From JBFELO01 sp041552055 (lineage in GTDB: Bacteria > Acidobacteriota > Thermoanaerobaculia > Thermoanaerobaculales > Sulfomarinibacteraceae), in assembly GCA_041552055.1 (NCBI GenBank), contig JBFELO010000140.1:1-11865 (forward strand): DNA of 11,865 nucleotides. The letters are read 5' to 3'. Under the pieces are notes generated by a model. That model made no database searches, was not told the DNA's origin, and saw nothing but the letters and a program-made list of their open reading frames with translations. Of this stretch, positions 6,545 to 11,865 are shown piece by piece. Positions within the stretch are counted from its first letter, which is position 1; every line of letters starts with the position of its first letter. A program made the position numbers and the translations under genes.

Positions 6545-7198
6545 ATGTGGATCGGGAATTCGACCAAGCTTCGCCTGCCCCGTCCCGGAGAAGCTCTCTC
6601 GGGTCGGTCGGAAGAGATGCCGGTGCCGGCGTGCCATTTCGTCCTCGACGCCCCCCTGATTCCGCCCTATCCAGAGGGCGGCGAGATGGCGCTATTCGGG
6701 ATGGGCTGCTTCTGGGGGGCCGAGAAGCGCTTCTGGAGCGCCGAGGGGGTCATCACCACCGCGGTCGGATACGCCGGAGGCCTGACGCCGAACCCCACGT
6801 ACCGTGAGGTGTGCAGCGGATTGACTGGCCACAATGAGGTCGTTCGTGTCGTCTTCGACCCGTCGACGACGTCCTATGACGGGCTGCTGACGCTGTTCTG
6901 GGAGGGGCACGATCCGACTCAGGGCATGCGCCAGGGGGCGGACGTCGGAACCCAGTACCGCTCCGGCGTCTACTGGTACTCGGAGGCCCAGCGAGATGCG
7001 GCCGAGGCCTCGCGCGAGGCCTATCAGCGGGCGCTCGCCGCTGCAGGGCACGGGGCGATCACCACCGAAATCCTCCGCGCACCGGACTTCTTCTTCGCAG
7101 AGGAGTACCACCAGCAGTACCTGGCCAAAAACCCCGGGGGGTACTGCGGTCTCGGCGGCACCGGCGTGGCGTGCCCGTCGGGTCTGGGTGGGCGTTAG
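6545..7198 (+). CDS. msrA: Peptide-methionine (S)-S-oxide reductase MsrA
   Basis: 217-aa enzyme that reduces methionine-S-sulfoxide in proteins and free methionine, a cytosolic oxidative-damage repair function using thioredoxin. The catalytic motif GCFWGAEKRFW places the nucleophile at Cys55. Other family signatures are VGYAGG.TPNPTYREVCSG.TGH, HDPTQGMRQG.D.GTQYRS and EEYHQQYL. Resolving cysteines Cys201 and Cys210 occur in YCGLGGTGVACP. The frame is open back to 6368, but I choose ATG 6545: the sequence from there (PRPGEALSGRSEEMPVP) matches the N-terminal extension of long E. coli-type MsrA (about 212 aa) and has AGAGAG just upstream; codons further upstream have no family match. ATG 6617 is a possible shorter start. 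It is divergent from the flavin oxidoreductase, a possible source of reactive oxygen if it acts as an oxidase; no msrB is seen. Confidence 0.95.
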   Translation: MWIGNSTKLRLPRPGEALSGRSEEMPVPACHFVLDAPLIPPYPEGGEMALFGMGCFWGAEKRFWSAEGVITTAVGYAGGLTPNPTYREVCSGLTGHNEVVRVVFDPSTTSYDGLLTLFWEGHDPTQGMRQGADVGTQYRSGVYWYSEAQRDAAEASREAYQRALAAAGHGAITTEILRAPDFFFAEEYHQQYLAKNPGGYCGLGGTGVACPSGLGGR

Positions 7199-7254
7199 CC
7201 CGCACTTCTCACCAGTCTCCTGCTGCGGCCGGTAACCGCCGCTCGGATAAGAAC

Positions 7255-7430
7255 GGGATGGTCGATACCGATACCGAAAACCGATACCGACACGCACCAT
7301 CGGTAACGCTATCGGTATCGCTATCGGGATCGAATCACCGGCGCTTAGATCGGACGGGGATGGTCGATACCGATAACGAAAAGCGATTCCGATACAGACC
7401 AGATTCGTCGGTATCGCCATCGGGATCGAA
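7255..7430. repeat. Tandemly duplicated fold-back array of GATACC/GGTATC hexamers
   Basis: GGGATGGTCGATACCGATA begins at 7255 and recurs, nearly identical, at 7357 (offset 102). Each unit starts with GATACC-type hexamers and ends with their complement (CGGTATCG..ATCGGGATCGAA, ending 7334 and 7430), so each can fold into a long imperfect hairpin. The two units have diverged in the middle. Confidence 0.7.
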
Positions 7431-7515
7431 CGATGCTCCTGACCCAGCGGAGAATACTCCCCTCGGTTTGCTCCAGCCAACGCTGGCCCCTCCAGGTCCT
7501 CACGTCTCCGGCGTG

Positions 7516-7533
7516 ACCGCCCTTCCGGGCGGT
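7516..7533. repeat. GC-rich hairpin, 7-bp stem
   Basis: ACCGCCC and GGGCGGT pair around TTCC in the convergent spacer. It is stable by composition but has no T-tract; a weak bidirectional terminator is possible. Confidence 0.4.
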
Positions 7534-7683
7534 GCGCGAGGTTTCAACGTACCGTCAAGTACGCCTCCGCGCCCCTTGGGTCGAAAACCCCACTGGGCAC
7601 GGCACGTCGGCGCCCGCGCGACGAACACCGGTGAGAACTGCTGGTTAGCCCGCACACGGGCAATCCCGCCGAGATTGGTCGGC

Positions 7684-7777
7684 CGTTCCGTATCTCCCGT
7701 TCCCGTCCCCGTTCCCGTTCCCGATCTTCATGGTTGCCCATTAGGCGTAGGAACTGGTACGGATACGGAGACGGGCC
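7684..7777. repeat. Fold-back array of CCCGTT hexamers
   Basis: Four and a half CCCGTT-type hexamers at 7696-7723 are preceded by TTCCGTATCT and answered about 30 nt later by the imperfect complement GGAACTGGTACGGATACGG (7750-7768) and GAGACGGG. Same architecture as 7255-7430 but a different hexamer. Confidence 0.5.
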
Positions 7778-7812
7778 CTCCCCTTGATTCAATCTGCCAG
7801 GAAGGATTGAGG

Positions 7813-9153
7813 TTAGCTGGAACGCGGAGCGGGGCGTCGTCCGTAGAACAGGTCGTCTGCGCGAAGCACGGCCCGGCGGGCGCCGCCCGAGCCACGGATC
7901 GCCCATCGCACCATGTTGTGGGCGGCCGAGTCGGGGTGCGAGTACGGGCACACCCGCATGCACACCGCGCAATCTGTACCGGCGACGGCCCAATACCGGA
8001 AGCAGCTGTCGGGATCGATTCGCCACCGTAATCCGTTGTCGTCGATCGGCTCGCGGTCTCCGATCGGGATGGCGCCGACGGGACAATTGTCAGCGCACTT
8101 GCGGCACGCGGAGCAGAAGTCCAGCACCGAGGAATCGTCACCGGGCGCGCCTGCGATCAGGGGCAGGTCGGTGGTCACCACCCCGAGCCGAACCCGTGGT
8201 CCCAGCCGCGGGGTCATCAGGATTCCCATGCGTCCGATCTCGCCGAGGCCGGCGTCGCGCGCCACCAGCGGCGCGATCACCCGGTAGTTCCCGTCGGTGT
8301 GGGCGCGCGCGGGATAGCCGCAGCGGCGTATCGCGGACGCGACCTCGACTCCGATCCGTGACAGGGCTACGTACTGCCGGGCAGACTCGGCCACGGTGGA
8401 GGCGCCCGGAGCGTGCGCCACCGCTCCATGATCCATCTCGACGGTGAACGCGATGGCCCAGGCGTGGTCGAGGTCGACCGGTTCACCCCAGGCGCCGGTT
8501 CCACGACCGACGTGGCTGTACACGTGGTACGGGCGGAGGGGAGCGACCCCGACATCGACCGCGCCCAAGAACCGCATCATCTCCTTGACGACAGCCGTCC
8601 ATTCGCCGGGCGGTTTTTCGACTCGCCGTTCGGTCACCTTGCCGTCAACCATCAGCCGCAGCCGCTCGGTGATCTCGAAACACGCCTCGGCAGTCGCGAA
8701 CATCACGGGTTCGAACTCCTCGGCGTCCGGTGACAGCAGCCCCGGCAGGGCGCGGGTGCGATCGTCGCCGGCACGGTGCCCCGGCCGCATCGCATAGTAC
8801 GAGAGGAACTCGACGGTTCCGGGCCGGAGCCGCGCTCGTGCGAACATGATGTCCCGTTCGTCGACGCGGCGCCGGGGTCGGCCTCCGGGTGAAATCGAAC
8901 GCCCGACCGGCCACAGCCAGACCGCGAGGAAGAGCGCGAGGACGACTGCGATTGCGACGGCGACTCCACGTGCGACGGACCCGCCGATGACCGCCGCACC
9001 AAAGCAGATCGCGGCTGTCGCCACTGCGAGTGCGGTGGAGATGCGGGCCGCTCGGTGTTCCTTCTCCATGAAGGACGTCACGGCAAACCAGGCGAAGGCG
9101 AGACCTCCGGCCCCGCCCACGAGGATCAGCGCGACGTCCAGGAAGTCATCCAT
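7813..9153 (-). CDS. Reductive-dehalogenase-like protein with three N-terminal membrane helices
   Basis: 446-aa protein of the RdhA family (corrinoid and iron-sulfur enzymes that remove halogens from organohalides). Hydrophobic segments at about 5-27, 37-57 and 63-83 form a membrane anchor; charged loops after helices 1 and 3 (EKEHRAAR, GRPRRR) suggest a cytoplasmic catalytic domain by the positive-inside rule. That domain carries VYSHVGR (211-217), GEIGRMGILMTPRLGPRVRL (304-323) with TTDLPL (327-332), a complete CSACRKCADNCP cluster motif (Cys347, 350, 353, 357) and a second motif using Cys384 and CAVCMRVCP (Cys395, 398, 402). No Tat signal and no RdhB anchor gene are present, unlike respiratory RdhA. 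QueG-type reductases share the Fe-S pattern but lack the helices and the GRMG..TP.LGPR block. Start: ATG 9153, with TAACTT 6 nt upstream; GTG 9156 is adjacent. It follows the MFS gene and may be co-transcribed. Dehalogenase activity is inferred, not shown. Confidence 0.82.
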   Translation of the reverse strand: MDDFLDVALILVGGAGGLAFAWFAVTSFMEKEHRAARISTALAVATAAICFGAAVIGGSVARGVAVAIAVVLALFLAVWLWPVGRSISPGGRPRRRVDERDIMFARARLRPGTVEFLSYYAMRPGHRAGDDRTRALPGLLSPDAEEFEPVMFATAEACFEITERLRLMVDGKVTERRVEKPPGEWTAVVKEMMRFLGAVDVGVAPLRPYHVYSHVGRGTGAWGEPVDLDHAWAIAFTVEMDHGAVAHAPGASTVAESARQYVALSRIGVEVASAIRRCGYPARAHTDGNYRVIAPLVARDAGLGEIGRMGILMTPRLGPRVRLGVVTTDLPLIAGAPGDDSSVLDFCSACRKCADNCPVGAIPIGDREPIDDNGLRWRIDPDSCFRYWAVAGTDCAVCMRVCPYSHPDSAAHNMVRWAIRGSGGARRAVLRADDLFYGRRPAPRSS

Positions 9154-9159
9154 CACCTC

Positions 9160-9165
9160 AAGTTA
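9160..9165 (-). promoter_or_regulatory. -10-like TANNNT box before the dehalogenase-like gene
   Basis: TAACTT lies exactly 6 nt (GAGGTG) before ATG 9153. The GAGG is too close (2 nt) to act as a normal Shine-Dalgarno for this ATG, so a leaderless or internal operon promoter is possible. The match to the -10 consensus is weak. Confidence 0.3.
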
Positions 9166-9201
9166 ACACGCGGCAACTCTGCCGGCCGAGAATGCGGCGG
9201 A

Positions 9202-10386
9202 TCACCTCACCGCCCACGCCATGACACCTGCCATGACCAGGGCGAGTGCGGCACCGACCAGAAAAACTGCGTCGATGCCAAGCCAGCCGTACACTGCGGC
9301 CGCGGCCACCGGTCCGAGCGTCTGGCCGAGGCGCAACACCATGCCGTTCAGCGACATGAAGGCCGCCCTCCGCGCGGGTGGAGCGAGCCCTGCGAGGATG
9401 GTGTGGACGACCGGGATCGTCGTCCCGATGGCGACTCCCAGGAGGGAGGCGGGGAGCGCCATCCACAGGACTCCCGGCATCGCGGGGATGACCGCCAGGC
9501 CGATCGCGAAGACGATGAAGCCGAGCGTGACGATGCGCTGCTCGGGGAGCCGCCTTGACAGCCGCCCCAGTTGCGCCGACGTGAGGGCAGTGACGCCGGA
9601 GGCGCCCGACATGACGATCCCGATCGTGACCGGTGTCGCCCGCAGACGGTCCGCCATCAGGAACGGCAGAAAAGTGACGTACGAGCCGTACAGCAGAATG
9701 AAGATCACCGTGCTCGCCACGAACAGACCCAACACACGGCGTGTACGGACCTCGGCCCATACCTGACCGAGATAGCGGGAGAGCGAGTGGTGCTGGATGG
9801 GTTCGGGAACGCGCAGGCGGAACGCGACTGCGGCGGCCGCTGGAGCCGCCATGATAGCCAACGCGAACGGGGCGTACCAGGCGAGTGCGGCCAGCGCCCC
9901 CCCGATGGCCGGATACACCGCGGTGCCGACGCTGAGCACGCTGGCGTTGTAGCCCATGGCGGCGGTTCGTTGCCGGCCCTCGTAGAGGTCGCCGATGAGG
10001 GTCACGTTGAGAGAGCCCAGAGGAGAGGCGCCGATGCCCTGGAGAAACCTGAGTGCGACCAGGAGAGGGAACGATCGCGCGAACGCGCAGGCAACGCCGG
10101 CGACGGCGAACAGCAGCAGAGACGGGACAAGCACCCTTCGCCGACCGGTGCGGTCGGCGAGCACGCCCAGCACCGGGGTCAGGACCACTCCCGGCAGGGT
10201 GAACACGGTGATCAGCAGGGCGACGTCCGCGGCCGAGACGTCGAGGGCGGAGGCGATCTTGGGCAGTGCCGGTGCCAGGCTGGCGACGCCCAGGACCGCG
10301 GTCAGCGTGACGCCGGAGATGATCCGAAGCTCAGGGCTCCGAAGGGAGGCTGCCGGGCCTCCCGGCGACGCAGGCTGTGCCGACAT
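9202..10386 (-). CDS. Major facilitator superfamily transporter
   Basis: 394-aa integral membrane protein with about twelve hydrophobic segments, in the drug/small-molecule efflux style of the MFS (proton-coupled antiport is usual). The loop between helices 2 and 3 has the family motif A, GVLADRTGRRRV (74-85). The first half has LRFLQGIGASPLGSLNVTLIGD (about 112-133) and the second half a similar pattern (FMSLNGMVLRLGQTLGP, about 343-359). The frame stays open upstream to 10623, but residues before 10386 are low-complexity spacer sequence with a DDDDD run; MSAQP at 10386 is preceded by TATCCT at 6 nt. The stop is 48 nt before the start of the dehalogenase-like gene on the same strand, suggesting an operon and possible transport of its substrate or product. 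Substrate unknown. Confidence 0.88.
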   Translation of the reverse strand: MSAQPASPGGPAASLRSPELRIISGVTLTAVLGVASLAPALPKIASALDVSAADVALLITVFTLPGVVLTPVLGVLADRTGRRRVLVPSLLLFAVAGVACAFARSFPLLVALRFLQGIGASPLGSLNVTLIGDLYEGRQRTAAMGYNASVLSVGTAVYPAIGGALAALAWYAPFALAIMAAPAAAAVAFRLRVPEPIQHHSLSRYLGQVWAEVRTRRVLGLFVASTVIFILLYGSYVTFLPFLMADRLRATPVTIGIVMSGASGVTALTSAQLGRLSRRLPEQRIVTLGFIVFAIGLAVIPAMPGVLWMALPASLLGVAIGTTIPVVHTILAGLAPPARRAAFMSLNGMVLRLGQTLGPVAAAAVYGWLGIDAVFLVGAALALVMAGVMAWAVR

Positions 10387-10392
10387 GTTCAG

Positions 10393-10398
10393 AGGATA
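10393..10398 (-). promoter_or_regulatory. -10 box of the MFS transporter gene (leaderless type)
   Basis: TATCCT (4 of 6 to TATAAT) lies exactly 6 nt (CTGAAC) before ATG 10386. No ribosome-binding sequence is present. This supports 10386 over the longer open frame. Confidence 0.4.
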
Positions 10399-10523
10399 CC
10401 TGGATCGGTGGCGCCGCCCACCCGGAGCACCATCGTCATCGTCGTCGACCACCGCCCGACCGGCGCCGGTCGCCAGAGCGACCGCCTGGCCAAGCCGTGG
10501 GGGCGTGGGGACTTGAGGGCTTG

Positions 10524-10551
10524 CCCCCACCCACCCGTTGCTGGTCGCTGG
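10524..10551 (-). repeat. CCAGCGACCAGCGACGG phrase repeat, copy 3 (inverted)
   Basis: The minus strand reads CCAGCGACCAGCAACGGG followed by a GGGTGGGGG tail, matching the pattern of 460-488 and 2182-2210 in the opposite orientation. It lies within a spacer. Confidence 0.5.
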
Positions 10552-10600
10552 CAGCTGGCCTATCGAGTAATGCCGGCCTGCGAGAGCCGTCCGTCGCCGA

Positions 10601-10637
10601 GGAGACCCTTCGCTGCTCCGCATCTCAGGGTGACATG
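10601..10637. repeat. Degenerate half-copy of the TCATCCTGAGCG element
   Basis: GGAGACCCTTCGCTGCTCCG followed by CATCTCAGGGTGACATG resembles the right arm at 10772-10823 (GGGGATCCTTCGCTCC ... GCTCAGGATGACG) with a shorter middle. It looks like a decayed single arm. Confidence 0.5.
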
Positions 10638-10670
10638 CCGGCTGCGCTGCCGAGGCCAGCGCGCCGTTAT

Positions 10671-10823
10671 GTCATCCTGAGCGAGGCGCGAGCCTTCAGG
10701 CGAGAGCCGACGCGAAGGATCCCCTCAAGCAAGAGAGTCGTGCCAATCTCATCTTCGCTCCGGAGATCGGAGGGGATCCTTCGCTCCCTCCGGCCTTACA
10801 GGCCGTCGCTCGCTCAGGATGAC
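10671..10823. repeat. 153-bp inverted repeat (TCATCCTGAGCGA / TCGCTCAGGATGA)
   Basis: Outer ends GTCATCCTGAGCGA (10671-10684) and TCGCTCAGGATGAC (10810-10823) are perfect 14-bp complements. Inner blocks CGAAGGATCCCCTC (10713-10726) and GAGGGGATCCTTCG (10770-10783) are also perfect 14-bp complements, around a 43-nt centre. Similar GTCATCCTGAGCG...GAAGGATC words are familiar as intergenic repeats in many bacteria. No coding capacity. Confidence 0.75.
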
Positions 10824-10840
10824 GCTCGGTTTTGACGTAG

Positions 10841-10860
10841 GCGCGCAGCCCTCTGCGCGC
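10841..10860. repeat. 8-bp GC-rich perfect hairpin
   Basis: GCGCGCAG (10841-10848) pairs with CTGCGCGC (10853-10860) around CCCT, between the 153-bp inverted repeat and copy C. No T-tract follows in either direction. Confidence 0.5.
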
Positions 10861-10865
10861 TCGCG

Positions 10866-11090
10866 GCCTCTCGTTCGGTGGGGCCGGCGTAGCTGCGACG
10901 CGCCTTCTCCCCGGCGCGCTCCCCGAGGGAGCCCGGTACAGCATTTCGAGGCCCCGTTGCCACACGATCCCCCCGGCGATCGTGGACCTCGAAATCCTGT
11001 ACCCGGCACCCCGCACGAGGCGAGAGGACGGCACCCCGCAGGACGCGCTGTCTCCGGCCTGCAATTCGCCTGGACCGGAGCTCGGTGTCG
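10866..11090 (-). repeat. Palindrome-cored dispersed repeat, copy C (inverted)
   Basis: Read on the minus strand: left flank 11069-11026 matches copy A (37 of 44), then TGCGGGGTGCCG occurs a second time, abutting the stem. The stem GGTACAGGATTTCGAGG (11003-10987) pairs with 10951-10935 at 16 of 17 positions (20 of 23 when extended), enclosing a 35-nt loop with an extra CACGATC/GATCGTG pair inside. Right flank 10925-10866 matches copy B at 49 of 60. A GCTCCC-CGA-GGGAGC hairpin (10918-10932) abuts the core. Confidence 0.75.
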
Positions 11091-11139
11091 GGCACTCGGT
11101 CGATCGTTGCGAGGAGACCGCTGGCGCGACTCCAAAGCG

Positions 11140-11152
11140 GGTGCCTGGCACC
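11140..11152. repeat. GGTGCCTGGCACC palindrome
   Basis: Perfect 6-bp arms around one base, 10 bp before the candidate ackA -10 box. A related GGTGTCGGGCAC word lies at 11085-11096. It could be an operator or a REP-like word. Confidence 0.35.
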
Positions 11153-11161
11153 GACACGCGC

Positions 11162-11167
11162 TATGAT
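11162..11167 (+). promoter_or_regulatory. Candidate -10 box of ackA
   Basis: TATGAT (5 of 6 to consensus) lies 43 nt before the ackA ATG. No good -35 is seen at 16-18 nt spacing. It would give a leader of about 35-40 nt carrying the ribosome-binding site GGGAGGGA (11201-11208). Confidence 0.35.
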
Positions 11168-11210
11168 TCGCGGTACGCCTCCCGCGAACAGGGCATGGCG
11201 GGGAGGGACC

Positions 11211-11865
11211 ATGAACATCCTGGTGCTCAACTGCGGTTCGTCGACGGTCAAGTTCCAGATCATCGCGACCGACAAGGACATGATCGCGTCGGATGAGGAT
11301 CGGAAGCTCGCGCGTGGGGTGGTGGAGCGGATCGGTTCTCAGGCGGTGATCACCTTCGAGGCCGAGGGGAAGCCGAAGCAGCGCCACGCAGAGCCGGTGC
11401 GCGACCATCGCGCCGCGGTCGATCGGATCCTGCGCTGGATCGTGTCGCCCGAGTCCCAGATCGAAGACATCGCGAGCGTCGGTGATGTCCATGCGGTCGG
11501 GCACCGGGTGGTCCACGGTGGGGAGCGGTTTCAGCGCTCGGTCAGGATCGACGACGAGGTGATCGCCGGCATCGAGGACTGCATCGATCTGGCGCCGCTG
11601 CACAACCCGGCCAACCTCAAGGGGATCCAGGTCGCAAGCGAGCTGCTGGGAGGTTCTGTGCCCCACGTCGCGGTGTTCGACACCGCGTTCCACTCGACCA
11701 TGCCGGAGAGCTCGTTTCTGTACGCGATTCCGTACCAGTACTACCGACGGTACAAGATCCGGCGCTACGGTTTTCACGGCACGTCGCACCGCTACGTTGC
11801 CTACCGCTACCGGCGGATGCTCGGGCTGGAGCCCGAGCAGGTCAATCTGATCACCCTTCATCTCG
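11211..11865 (+). CDS. ackA: Acetate kinase, N-terminal part (cut by window end)
   Basis: Acetate kinase interconverts acetate plus ATP and acetyl phosphate plus ADP, normally with phosphotransacetylase, in the cytosol. The 218 residues visible are about half of the usual ~400 aa; the frame is open to the last base, so the gene continues beyond the window. Motifs: MNILVLNCGSSTVKFQI at the N-terminus (ASKHA phosphate-1 region; usual NCGSSS has Thr at the third position here), HRVVHGGERF (R99, substrate arginine), HNPANLKGI (131-139), VFDTAFH (D157, catalytic aspartate) and RRYGFHGTSHRYV (H189, active-site histidine). Start ATG 11211 has a strong Shine-Dalgarno GGGAGGG 4 nt upstream; ATG 11195 is out of frame. 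A propionate kinase of the same family is not excluded. Confidence 0.95.
   Translation, partial: MNILVLNCGSSTVKFQIIATDKDMIASDEDRKLARGVVERIGSQAVITFEAEGKPKQRHAEPVRDHRAAVDRILRWIVSPESQIEDIASVGDVHAVGHRVVHGGERFQRSVRIDDEVIAGIEDCIDLAPLHNPANLKGIQVASELLGGSVPHVAVFDTAFHSTMPESSFLYAIPYQYYRRYKIRRYGFHGTSHRYVAYRYRRMLGLEPEQVNLITLHL

Larger units (their letters stand above)
7199..7812. other. Gene-free convergent spacer packed with fold-back repeats
   Basis: 614 bp between the converging ends of msrA and the dehalogenase-like gene. I see no credible gene. It holds the duplicated GATACC/GGTATC fold-back (7255-7430), a 7-bp stem ACCGCCC-TTCC-GGGCGGT (7516-7533), and a second fold-back of CCCGTT hexamers (7684-7777). 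None has a T-tract, so no classical terminator can be named, though the folds may serve that purpose in both directions. Confidence 0.65.
10387..11210. other. Gene-free spacer upstream of ackA with dispersed repeats
   Basis: 824 bp without a credible gene between divergent transcription units. Contents: a GTCGACGACGATGACGATGG run on the minus strand (about 10430-10450), phrase repeat copy 3 (10524-10551), a half-copy (10601-10637) and a full inverted pair (10671-10823) of a TCATCCTGAGCG..GAAGGATCC element, an 8-bp hairpin (10841-10860), copy C of the palindrome-cored repeat (10866-11090), a GGTGCCTGGCACC palindrome (11140-11152) and the ackA promoter region. Confidence 0.65.

Noticed and set aside
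7813..9153. Annotation as epoxyqueuosine reductase QueG
   Set aside because: The Fe-S motifs are shared, but the three membrane helices, the VYSHVGR stretch and the GRMG..TP.LGPRVRL..TDLPL block fit the RdhA family better.
10387..10623. Longer start for the MFS transporter
   Set aside because: The added residues translate repeat-rich spacer, including a GAC/GAT run giving five aspartates in a row. The -10 box 6 nt before 10386 fits a start there.
10866..11006. Decayed four-helix-bundle (23S rRNA intervening-sequence type) gene on the minus strand, suggested by VWQRGLEMLYRA
   Set aside because: Only about a dozen residues fit, the rest of the family pattern is absent, and the stretch is explained by the palindrome shared in architecture with copies A and B.
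11147..11161. Sigma-54 promoter (TGGCAC) for ackA
   Set aside because: The GC element of the -12 box is not preceded by TT at the required spacing (the segment reads TGGCACCGACACGCG); the TATGAT box is a better candidate.

Overview
The window is G+C-rich (roughly two thirds by eye) bacterial chromosome with seven protein genes separated by unusually long, repeat-rich spacers. No rRNA, tRNA, CRISPR array, intact insertion sequence or phage gene was seen. The style of the spacers (hexamer and decamer 'phrase' repeats, fold-back elements, TCATCCTGAGCG-type inverted repeats) and the TANNNT boxes placed exactly 6 nt before several start codons suggest an uncultivated high-GC lineage (Acidobacteriota, Myxococcota/Desulfobacterota or Gemmatimonadota are plausible). 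The sequence alone does not settle the phylum.

Layout. 1-581: no gene; holds two tandem copies (A, B) of a palindrome-cored repeat plus short phrase repeats. 582-1910 (-): ABC1/COQ8-type atypical kinase. 1911-2372: no gene; phrase repeats and a possible insertion-sequence-end relic. 2373-4595 (-): RecD2-type DNA helicase. 4718-6376 (-): GMC-family flavin oxidoreductase resembling ChoD-type cholesterol oxidases, with a ferredoxin-like cysteine cluster. 6545-7198 (+): methionine sulfoxide reductase MsrA, divergent from the oxidoreductase. 7199-7812: convergent spacer filled with fold-back hexamer arrays. 7813-9153 (-): a reductive-dehalogenase-like protein with three N-terminal membrane helices and two [4Fe-4S] motifs. 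9202-10386 (-): an MFS transporter 48 nt upstream of it, probably co-transcribed. 10387-11210: no gene; a 153-bp inverted repeat and copy C of the palindrome-cored repeat. 11211-end (+): N-terminal half of acetate kinase, cut by the window edge.

How the genes relate. Apart from the transporter/dehalogenase pair, they look like independent housekeeping or accessory genes: DNA repair, oxidative damage repair, quinone/lipid-related kinase, sterol or alcohol oxidation, and acetate/ATP metabolism. The most interesting items are (1) the membrane-anchored, non-Tat reductive-dehalogenase-like protein paired with an MFS transporter; (2) the three-copy repeat whose flanks are conserved while the hairpin stem sequence changes with pairing preserved; and (3) the leaderless-promoter signature shared by four of the seven genes.
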